From Brachionus koreanus (Eukaryota > Rotifera > Eurotatoria > Ploima > Brachionidae), in contig PJRA01000011.1 in assembly GCA_016987375.1 (NCBI GenBank), positions 166,042-214,081 on the forward strand: 48,040 bases of DNA, given 5' to 3'. The stretch's first letter is position 1, and every line of letters starts with the position of its first letter. The notes under the pieces were generated by a model that was given only the letters and a program-made list of their open reading frames with translations, had not been told where the DNA came from and ran no database searches. The translations under genes and the position numbers were made by a program. Shown here piece by piece: positions 21,401-33,400 of the stretch.

Positions 21401-24400
21401 CAAGAGCTTGTACTGCTGGAGATAAATTTGTTCCGTTTATGGTTAACTTGAACATAAGCAAACTGACCGGAAAGTCTACTTGAGATGGATTAATGTTAAA
21501 TCTGTTTATTGGAATGTTTGAATAAAATTGAGACAAAACTAAGACATCACTGTAACTGTCAAGAAGTTCAGTATTAATCGGGAAAAGGGATGGATTTAAA
21601 CCAGATATTAGGTAAAATGCGTTTCTGATTGCAGTTTCAATTAATGATCGAGTAAAAATTGATGTTGATAAGGCAAAATTTTTTATAACTATTGGGAAAT
21701 TTTGTGACTTAATGCCAGGTGCATCAATGAAAGATTGATTCATTCCTGATTTTTCTACAATTCCGCATAGAAAATAGTTTGAATAGAAATTTCTTCTAAT
21801 TTTCTCAACATTTTGCCGCATTATTTCACTTGTTGGAGATATATTTGAATCGTTTGAGCTGATTAAGACATTATTTACAAAAACAGAATACTCCAGTCGA
21901 GTATATTTGTTCCTAAAAAAGAAAATATAAAATAAACCTATTTTTTTTTAATTCAATTTATTTTTTTAAGGGTTGACGGCAGGAAAACCACAGAAAAATA
22001 TTAAAAACTAAAATACTAAAAGACTCCCAGAAAACAAATCCTAATAAAAATCTTAAGCAGTACTTGTCAAGTTCTTAATCCAGGACGGTATAGAATCCTA
22101 GAAAGATTTCAAACGATTTAAGATTCTTATGCTTTTCTTGAATTTTCTTAACACAAATTTTCTCTAACTTATAAGATCTTATAAGATTCAAACCAGTTCT
22201 TGATTGACTTTCTTGTGAGTTTTAATTAACTGATCCTTTTTAGATCTTAAAAGATCTTATAAGTATGAAAAATTTTTTGTTAAGAAAATTTAAGAAAAGC
22301 ATAAGAATCTTAAATCTTTTGAAATCTTTCTAGGATTTGATACCGTCCTGGATTAAGAACTTGACAAGTACTGCTTAAGATTTTTATTTGGATTTCGTTC
22401 CTGGGCTATTTTCTCATTTTAGATAGCATATTCATAATCTACGTATATGAACACCTGGTTCTTGAAATTTAGATAGTTAGTATCAATTTAGTTTAGATAG
22501 TTAGTATCAATTTTTATAATCCAAAAGTCTTCATATTTTAATAAATGATAACAAGACAAAAAATTTAAAATATAAAATTATACTTTTTCAAAATTTATTA
22601 ATTCTCAATTTTTTTAATTTCATACTTTTTGGACGAAATTTAAGGACTTAAAACTCAGAAAGGTAATAAAAATCATTTAAAATAAATGTATACACCATTT
22701 TGAAGCTAAAAAAAAAACTTTATTTCAACACTAAGCTAAAAGTGATGAAAAAATGATCTAAAGTTTTTTGATTTTATTTAAATTTTTAAAAATTCTTCTA
22801 TCCGTTTAAATATGAAATACCATAATTTTATTGACTAATTTAAAAATGAATTATAATTGATAAATAACCAAAACGGATAAATAAAACTATATATTTATTA
22901 ACAATTTTAAACTTTTTTAAATTAAAATTTAAAAGAAAAAAGTTACAAGTTAATACATTTTAAAAATATTTTAAAAAAACTTGAAAATTTTGAATATTAA
23001 ATAAATTATTTAGGGATAAATGAAGCCATTTGTAAGATCTTAAACAACCTCTTAATTAAATAAATTGAAATTAAGCGTTATATTTTCTGTCATAAACTTG
23101 TTGTCTAATTTTTTTTGGTTCTTTTTGGCAAAATGAAAATAATTTTTATTTTTGCATTTTCACATTTTAAGAATTTTTATGCAATATTTTAGCAAAATTT
23201 TATTTTTGAATAATTTGGTAGAGTGTTTTTTTAATATTATTTTAAATATTACATAAAAAATAGTAAAATTTAAAAATTAAAAATTTTAATCATTTGCCTT
23301 CTTTTTAAATTCCGTGATGCGAATTTTATAAAAACTCACTTTCCAATTCAATACTAGTGTAGTTTATGTCCTTTAAATTTTAAAGATTTTCTATTTAATA
23401 AGAAATGCTATACGTAAAGCATAGCCAGAGATTCGGATTTATTTTTGTCTTTTAATTAAAATCAAATCACTTACCAATTGTTGAAAAATATTTCTTTAGT
23501 ATTTAAGATGTCAATCTTAAGACAATTTCTTTGAGTATTACACCATAATAGTTCTAAAAATAAAATAAAATTAGGATTTTTTTTAATTTTTCGTTTATTG
23601 ACAATCAGTTATTGAACAATTTTATTAAAACATGTCTAAATATTTTACTTTTTCCCATTGTCAATAGATCTGTTTTTTAATTTTAATTCTAATTAAATTA
23701 CCTGGCCTGGCAGTAAGCCACGAATCCACTATAGCCTGTTTTATAAAATCCATATGAGAAGGATTAATAGTTCCGCAAATGTCAATTGAAAAAACATTTT
23801 GAAACGAATATACTTTACCATCAACACTATCAATGAAAATCTCTTTTAAGCATGTTTCTCTCGCTATTTGCTTAATTAAACTTGAATTTGGATTCCGTAC
23901 TTCATTTTTAACACTATTAGTCTCATTAGTAGTTATATTAACTAAGAAGCCAATTGTAATAGCTGTTTTTCCAGTATTTGTGAATGATTCCTGCTGACTA
24001 AGTTCATTTATGTTAATGTTTACGTCTTTTAGAGAGCTAATCATTGACTCACAGATAAAACCTGTCAAATTATTGCGACTTAGTTCTACATAAAATCTAT
24101 CATCTAGCTTGTTTAAGTAAAGAGAATCACCAGTAAAATTTTTTTCTTGGAACGCACCCCAATTGTCGAATTCAATCGGATGAATTTTATTGGAAAGCTT
24201 TGAGGTCCAAACCCAAGACCAGCTGTTTTCATCGTTGGTGCCATTTCTGAACACAGCTGAAGAAATCCAGTACTTGTTAGCTTTAGGTGTTTTAAGCTCA
24301 AGCCAGCTTAATACATTTTTCAATTTCTGTTCATTTTCGAAGATGACCAATGATGCCCCACTAATTTGACATTCATAGTCTGCAGTGAGTCTATCTACTC

Positions 24401-27400
24401 CTGTTGGAATTTCTTTGACCAAAAAGCATCGGTCATTTACACCAGATATTGTTTCATATCCAACTGGACACGAAAATTGAGGATTTGACTGTTTCCATGC
24501 TTCTACTAGACATGGTTTTATTTCCAAATTAAAGTTAAGTTGTGCTTCGCATGGAAGAATTAGGTTTATTGAATCGCGCGTCGAAAAAATGTTTTCCTGT
24601 CGAGAGAATTGACAAAAATCACCATAAAATTCTGAAGTACAACTGCAAGTAAATGTACAATTGGCTTTCTGATTGCAAGTTCCACCATTCAAGCATGGCA
24701 AACTTGAGCAATAATCAAATGTTTCAACACATATTTTTCCTTAAAAATAAAAATTAAATCAATTAGACAGAAAATAATTTTAATAATAAGTTTAATTGAA
24801 ATAGTAAATTTTTTTAGTCATTAAAATTTTTTTTTGTTAAGCATAGAGACTTCTTAAAATTTTCAAATCTTGAATAAAGAAAATTTATTGTTTTTAGCAA
24901 GCATACTTTCTTCACAAACAGGTCCTGTGAATTCAGGTGCACAATCGCAGTTAAAAGTTCCTTCTGGTCCATCTGTACAAGTAGCACCATTTTTACAAGG
25001 AGAGTATTGACATGCTTGTAATCTAATGTTACAATATTCACCTGCATAACCAGGCTTGCATTCACATGTAGCACTAAAACTATCGTTTAAAGCCGGTTTA
25101 CAATCACCTTCACCACAATTAATGAAATCACACAACGATAAACGGGTTTCACAGTTTATTCCCGAATATGGATAAAAGCAATTACAAGTATAATCGGGAG
25201 AATTTGTTGATCTGCATTGCCCATTATCTGAACATGGGTTTGAGTCACAAGGAGTTATTTGTATATCACAATCCTGGCCAGTGAATCCTGTGATACAATT
25301 GCAGGTATAGCCCCCAGAGACGTCATTGCATTGTGCACCATTTTTGCATGGGTTAAATAAGCATTGACTAATAATATTTGAACAATCAATTCCATCAAAA
25401 TTATTTGGACAGATACAACCGTTTCCGGTAGAATTACACAATCCACCATTTTTGCAGTCTACCAGACAATTTTCCCTAAATTGACATTGTGATCCTGTAA
25501 AACCTGGCTCACATTGGCAAACAGTCTCATTAAAAGTTGCTATACATGTTCCACCGTTGAAACACGAAAATTGGGAACATCTGTCTACTGGAGTTTCACA
25601 ATTTGGACCAAAATGAGTAGGAAGACATAAGCATGAATAAAAATTTATTGAAGGAATGCATGTGCCTGAGTTCTTACAAGGAGTTGAACTACATGTATCA
25701 ATTATAATTTCACAACTAAAATTTTCAAAATTTGATTTAAAAAAAATAATTTAAAATTTGAATTTTAATACTTGACACCGGTTACGCCTGGATCACAATC
25801 ACATACATAATCACTAATATTAACATTTTGACATTCACCAAACGGACCGCAAGGCCTAAATGCTGAACAATAGTCAGCGCTAAATTCACATCTATTTCCA
25901 AAGAACTGAGATAAACAAGTACAACTAAATGAATTTGCATCTTAATAATTAATTTTTATTTAGATTTTTATAAAATTTGATATTTAAACTTATATGAATA
26001 GATAATAAATTTAAAATTTTTTTTTCAAAAGTAAAAGAAGAAAAGCTTTCCAAAAAGCAGTTTGAAATAATTCTGAATTTTTTTGTTTAACTAAGTGAAA
26101 TTTTTTTCTTAAAAGAAAATGATATTAACAAATTTAAAAAAGAATTTTAGATTCCTTAACTCTCATTAATTAGCTAAATATTTATTAATACTTTTATAAT
26201 TATTTAAATAAAATTTTTTGTTCTGAATAAAATATAAAAACGACTGATTCGTGGTCCAGCCACCGGTCAGCCAACATTTAAAAACTTGACAGCCAACAAA
26301 TTAAAAATGTTGGCTGACCGTTGGCTGGACCACGAGTCAGTCGTTTTTATATTTTATTCAGAACAAAAAATTTTATTTAAATAATTATAAAAGTGTTATT
26401 AAATATTTAGCTAATTAATGAGAGTTAAGGAATCTAAAATTCTTTTTTAAATAATAAATTTTAAATAATAAATAAATTTTCGTTTTTATAATAAAGTTCG
26501 AAAGCTGCTTGTATTCATAATAATAGTATACTAATATTGATTGTGTTTTAAATTATCATTTTTAAGTTCTTATTTTGGTTCAAAAAGTTACTAACCTGGG
26601 TTTTCAACACATGCTCCTCCGTTTAAACAAGGAGATGATTCACAAGGTGAAACTTTTTGCTCACAAAATTGCCCAGTATATGCTGTGTTGCAAATACACG
26701 CATAATTTCCAAAACTAGTTTGCACACAGCGCTGTGTTCCGTCTCTAGAGCAATTGTTATTCAAACAAGCATCAGTGATTATTTCTGAACAGTCCAGACC
26801 AGTAAAGCCAGGCTGACATCTGCAACTAAATGAACCAAATCGATTTTCACAAATTCCATTATTTTTGCATACATTCAATGCACATTCATCAATATCTAGA
26901 TTGCATCTCGGTCCTGTGAAGCCCGAAGAGCATGCACATAAATATCCAGTAAAGTTCTATAAAATAAAAACATATATTTACTTATTTAAATTAATAGATT
27001 TAATAAAATAAATCATTGAACATATATATACTTAATATACTTAATTTATTAGATATACTCCTAGTACAGTTCAGACTTATCTCAATTAATATATTTAATA
27101 AAATAAATTATAAAACAAATTACATATCGGAAGCATTCTGCACCATTTAGGCAAGGGTTTGACTCACAAGCATTAATTATTCTGTCACAAAAGACCCCTG
27201 TAAAGCCTGGTTGACACTGGCATATTACTGTATCGTCAAAAAGCTTAGAGCAAAGACCAGAATTTTGGCAAGGATTAATATCACATTGCTGGGAAAATTG
27301 ACAGTTGACACCACCAAAATTCGGTGGACATTGACAAATATAAAATCCACCTGTTGACGAACAACTTCCACCATTCAGACACGGATTTGGCATACATGCA

Positions 27401-30400
27401 TCATTTTGTATTTGGCAATTTGTTCCATTAAATCCAGGCAAGCAATCACACCTAAATTTGTTCACACCTTCGAATCGACAGCTTCCTCCATTCAAACATT
27501 TTACTTGGCTACACAAATTGGTAGTTGTTTCACAATTAATGCCTTCGTAACCGACAGGGCAATCGCAATATGCGAATGAATTGGATAATTGTTTACAAGT
27601 GCTGTTGTTTGTACAGTTTGCATTGTTAGCGCACAGGTCTAGCTCCAAATCACACTCGGGACCAGTAAATCCAGTGTCACACAAGCATGAATATTCAGGA
27701 GCAGCAGTGAGCGGATTAAGGACCGAAAGACATATTCCGTTACGGCACGGATTCGATATACATGAATCAATAAGAGAAGAACAATCGTAACCAGTGTATC
27801 CGCTTGAACATTGGCAGGAATATCCTCCGATATGGTCTACACATAAGCCATTAGCACACGGCATTGAATCACAGTAAGAAATTTTTATATCACAATTTTT
27901 TCCGGTCCATCCATTCGAACAGAAGCAAGTGTAATTACCAGGTCTAGTTCTGTAACATTTGCCGTTAACACAAGGGTTAAGAAGGTTGCAAGTGTCTATT
28001 TGCTCTTGGCAATATTTACCAGCAAAACCCGGTTGGCATTCACAAGTAAATGTTGTATTCAAACTAACACATTTGCCGTTGTTAAAGCAAGGTGAATTGG
28101 AGCAAAAGTTAATTTGGCTTGCACAATCCAAGCCGGTATATCCATGTTGACAAATGCATACACCTTGATTGTAAGTTAAATCAATGGTGCATACACCTCC
28201 ATTTAAACAAGGCCTGTTGAAGCAAGGATCGACATAATTTTCACAATATCGTCCGGAAAAATTTACACCACATTGACAATAATACCTTTTTTAGAAAATT
28301 ATAAAATAAAAATAAATTAAATGACAAGTTTTAAAATTATTTGTTTGATTCAAAAGCTGTTAATTATTTTTATTTGATCGGATGATTTTTTTAAATAAAC
28401 TATTAATTACTAATTTTAAAAATTAACTATTAAAGAATGAAAAATTGAATTGTGTGATCCAATTTAACAGAATTTTTCTAATTCAATTAAAATATATTCA
28501 CTATAAAAATGTAATTGGCAAAATAAAAAAAATACTAAAAATGTTTTATATTTGCCATAAAGTGTTAATAAATAAATAATTTAAATTTTTAATAATTAAA
28601 TAATAAATAGCTCTTTTCCATTATTTTATTCATTTTTCTAAATTTTAATAGTTATCAAGAAATTTTTACTGGTATCATTTTAATTTAAAAAAGAAAAATA
28701 AACTGTACTTAAAATAATAGTAAATTTAATCATCAAGAGAAAAATTTTTTTACTCAGCTACATTAACTTAGCAAGAAATTTAGAAACAAAAATATGGATC
28801 AATTGAATTATTCTTTCTCATAAATGAAAATTTAAAATAAATTTTGTTTTAGAACGAAAAGCTTACTCATTAGTTCCATTTATGACACAAGTGGCTCCAT
28901 TGTAGCATGGATTTTTTTTAGCCAAGCAAGGATTTAAAGTATATTCACAGTTTGGTCCATCATATCCAGGAAGACATTGGCATTTATAAGTACATTGTGT
29001 GTCATTAAAAGTACACAATCCAGAATTTCTACAAATGCCTTGTGTGCATGGATTAAACAACTGCTCGCAAAATTTTCCATAGAAACAGCTACTTTTGCAT
29101 TTACAGACATAGTCACCAGGAGCAACATACATACACATGCCATTGTTGCCACATAGATCAACTCCTTGTTGGCATGGATCTACTGGGGTTTCACAATAAG
29201 CTCCAGTAAAACTGGGTGGACACATACAATGGAAGCTGGTGGTCAGAGTAGAGTTGCTAACACAGTAGCCGCCGTTGAGACACGTGACTGAATCACATAG
29301 AATTATCGATTCTTGGCAATAGAGACCCTTGTAACCTGGATCACAATTACACCTGAAAACACCTGGTAAAGGCGATACACAATTTCCGTTTATGCATGGA
29401 TTACTTTGGCATACATCGTATCTTTCTGTACATTTTGGACCCGTGAATCCAGGTGGACAAATGCATTTTGTTTCGGTAAATGATATTTGCTGGCACATAA
29501 TATTAGAAGGACATGGATTAGGTTGACATAAATTGATAGTTGTTTCACAAAATCGGCCTGTCTCAAATGGCGGACAAATACATTGGAATGAATTAAGATT
29601 ATTTTGTACACAGAAAGCATTTTTTGAGAGGCATGGGTTAGAGGCACACACGTCTATTGGGACGTCACAATCAGATCCAGTTACGCCTTGAGGACATGCG
29701 GATGCATTGTAAGATGCGGAAAATTGGCAAGAACCTCCATTTAAACAAGGATTGGTCGGTTCACAAACACTTAAATCAATTTCACAATATCGACCTGTAT
29801 AACCAGATGGACACAAACATTTAACTAGACCAAAATTGTTAGTAAAACAATTTCCCGTTACACATGGATTGTTTGCACAAGAGTCAATCTTAATTTCACA
29901 GAAGCGTCCAGTATATCCATAGTTACATAGACACTCAAAGTGTCCGTAAAATCGGCTTATACACTGACTATTTTCTGAATTACATGGATTGGATTCACAT
30001 GGATTGGCTATGTTCTCACATCTCGTACCGCTGAATCCAGACTGGCATAAACACAAATTTGAGCCATCTTGCGCTTTAATGCACATTCCTCCGTTTAGAC
30101 AATAGTGAATGCAAGACGATTCATTGCAGTTTGGACCAGAGTATTCTGGTGGACATCGACACTAATGAAAAAAATATTAGTTTCTTTATTAGTACAATTA
30201 AATTTTTTTTCTGTAAATTAGCAAAGCAATTGAAATAAAAATTAATTAAATTTTATTTATAAAATATTTTATTTACTTCATAAGAATCCACTTTATCGAT
30301 GCACATGCCTTGGTTAAGACATGGGTTCGACGAGCATTCGTTTGACTCGAATTCGCACCGAGTTCCGTAGAATCCGCTTGGACATGTACAAGTATAAGTT

Positions 30401-33400
30401 CCGTCTAAATTTGAAGTGCATGCTGCAGAATTCAGACAAGGCTGACTCAAGCAAATTTCCACCAGTGTTTCACATAAATTTCCTGAATAATCCCTCGAGC
30501 AAATACATTTAAATGAAGCAATTTTGTCCTCAATACATGTACCATTATTCAAACATGGATTCGTTTCACACTAAAAATATCAAAAGAATTATTATTAGAA
30601 ATTATTTTTTGATTGTCGATTTAAGGCACAAATGATTTAAAACTTAAAAAAGTTGAAGAAAATAATTTTATATGAGACAGGTGTCAAAAGTAGAGAAGTT
30701 AACTAAAATTAATTGCATGAATATGATCTAAAATTCAGTGTTTTTTTGATTGAGTGATGCTTTGAATGCAACAATTTTGGAATAACTGACTCGAATAAAT
30801 ACTATTCTTACATAATTGAGGTTTTAATTCATTTAATTTCTAGTTACATTAATAAAATAGAAATAAATTTATGTTTACAATAAACTAAAATTTTAACTTA
30901 GATAAAAATTAAACCATTTTTTGTTATTTAATTTAATTTATAGCTGAGTTGAGAACCACAGGGTTCGGCAAAAGCCATTATTTTTTAAATAAAGTTGATT
31001 ATTTTTGTAGATTAAAATTTCAATTTCAAGGCTAATCAACAGGCTAATGTCCTTGTCTAATAGACTGATTAACACTTCATTTATTTTAATTGTATATAAA
31101 AACATTAAATACNNNNNNNNNNNNNNNNNNNNNNNNNNNNNNNNNNNNNNNNNNNNNNNNNNNNNNAAAAATTTAAATCAAATCTTTTAAATTTTTTAAC
31201 AAAATCTGTAAAAATTAAATTTATATTATTGTAAATACAAAGCTTGAATGTAGTGAATTTCAACATTGATCTCTTGATCACAAAGCTATTTATCAATCTT
31301 GAGTAAAAAAATGTTTTCTTAAATCTATCAAATTTAATTTTGTGACCTTTTTTTTAAATATAAATAAAAATACTTAAAAACTTTTAGTCAAAACTTTTGT
31401 ATTCCTCCCTTTTAAAAAAAATCAAACAGGATGTTAATTTGAAAAAAAATTAAAATATCACTTTAAAAATACAATCAGTATAAAAAAAAAGCTCTTACTT
31501 CGTTGATGTCTATTTCACAGGAATTTCCTGTCCATCCGGGAGGACACGTACACGAATAAGAAAACATATTCAAAGATTCTGAGCACAAGCCGCCATTTTC
31601 GCATGGAGAACTTGAGCAAGCAAGTATGTAATTTGAACATCTTTCTCCAGTAAAACCGGCTCTGCATCTACAAGTCCAGGAATTTCCATTACTTAGACAA
31701 GTTCCGCCATTTAGACAAGGTTGACTGTCACATATGTTCAATTGAGTCTCACAATTTTCTCCAGTCCAGCCAGATTCACAAATGCATTTTGAGTTGCAAG
31801 AGCCCATATTGATACAAGTTCCTTTATTATTGCACGCATTATTTGTACAAGGATTCACCTCGATTTCGCATCTTTCTCCACTATAACAAGTTGAATTACA
31901 TTGGCATTTCCATCTATCCGGATTTGTGGGATCTGTTAAGCATATTGCATTATTAGAGCAAGGAAAAGACAAACATGGATTTATTTTAAGTTGACAAAGA
32001 GTTCCAGTAAATCCAGGAGGGCATAAGCAATTAAAAGTATTTGGTCGTGATTGAGAACAAGTTGCGTTATTTAGACATGGCGAACTTTGGCATGAGTCAA
32101 TTATAATTTCACATCTCTCACCAGTCAGTCCAATAGGGCAGTTACACTTTATATTTCGGCTGTTTAAATCTTCGATACATTGGCCCCCGTTACAAGGCGA
32201 ATTAGCACAAAGACGTAGTCTAATATCACATCTATCTCCGCTAAACAATGGTGGACATTCGCAGGTATAAGAATTATTTCTGTTTATGCATAGTTGGAAT
32301 CCTTCACACGGCGAAGAATCACATGGATTTGAAACGATTTGAACTGAGCAGTCTGATCCAGTATATCCATTTGAACATGTGCAACTAAAATTACTATTTT
32401 TTTCATCTGCGACACATATTCCACTAAAAGAAATATTTTAAGAATTTATTGTGTTAGATTTAGTGTAGAATTAATTTTATTTTAAGAATAAAATCATCTT
32501 TAGTGTTACAAAAAAGCAAATTACTCATTAAAGCATGGATTTTGCAAGCACGGATTGATTCTTGTCTCACATCTACTTCCTGAAAAAAATGATGAACAAA
32601 CACATTCAAAATCACAACCTTTTGCTAAACAAGTGGCTCCATTAAGACATTCACCATTTTTTTCAGTACAGATGTCAGAATAATTCTTTAAATTAATCAA
32701 AAAAAGTTAATCTGATGAGATTTTTAAATTAAAATTTTACTTGACAATTTTTCCCTGAATAATATTTGCATGGACAAGTACAAAAGTAATCATTGGTAAG
32801 TTCATTACAAATTCCTCCATTAAGACAAGTGTTGAATTCACATAAATCTCTCTTAATTTGACAAATATTTCCTGTGAATCCTTGAGTGCAATTACAAGTA
32901 AAATTGCATCCGTTGTTAATACACTGACCGTTGTTAAGACATGTTGGGGAGCCATCCTCATAAGGTAAACACTGATCAACAGGTACATCACAAAATCTTC
33001 CTGTATAACCGCAATCACAATCACATGTGTATCCACAATCATTTTCCACACACTTTCCAAATTTGCATAATGATGAAGCATTACAGAAGTTTATTTTTTG
33101 TTCACATCTAAGACCTTCGTATCCGCAAGGGCACTGACATCCGATCATCAAGGTTGCACCCATAAAACAGGTTCCCCCATTCATACAATAATTATCACAT
33201 GGATCAATCACTATTTCACAATTTTCTCCTGTGAATCCAGCTGTGCAAGTACATGAGTATGAGGTTGAATTCTTTAAAACAGTTAATTTTAAATTTTTCA
33301 AGAAAAAAAAGACGCCCAACTATTGATATATTTATGAAAAAAATACTTAAGTTTATTATTTGGTTAAAATTGGTATAGAAAAATTAGAATTAAAGAATTA

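Larger units (their letters stand above)
15500..24047 (-). other. Tandem array of an unrecognised W-motif module (about 10 copies)
   Basis: After the lectin domain, diverged segments recur about every 100 residues. Each has a helix with pattern I/L-x3-hydrophobic-x3-W/F, then a beta strand, then a longer strand of alternating hydrophobics. Examples: DFIKQAIVDSW (23750) followed by RLEYSVFVNN; LIETAIRNAF (21644) followed by SLLMFKLTING; IENVLKNFV followed by YELWFVVVVRN; ISFLLRNAWL (19470) followed by SVIPFAVRAF; LLSLILQQSW (16648) followed by GIDYAVSIENRD; LLGLIKSVW (15872) followed by LSIVLFNVKLS. A related PCLVEAW motif precedes the lectin domain. The order of elements is compatible with a ferredoxin-like SEA fold, but no canonical GSVVV cleavage motif was seen. 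Confidence 0.6.

Noticed and set aside
31105..31296. Minus-strand frame running into the N gap
   Set aside because: Kept open only by unknown bases. AT-rich intronic sequence.
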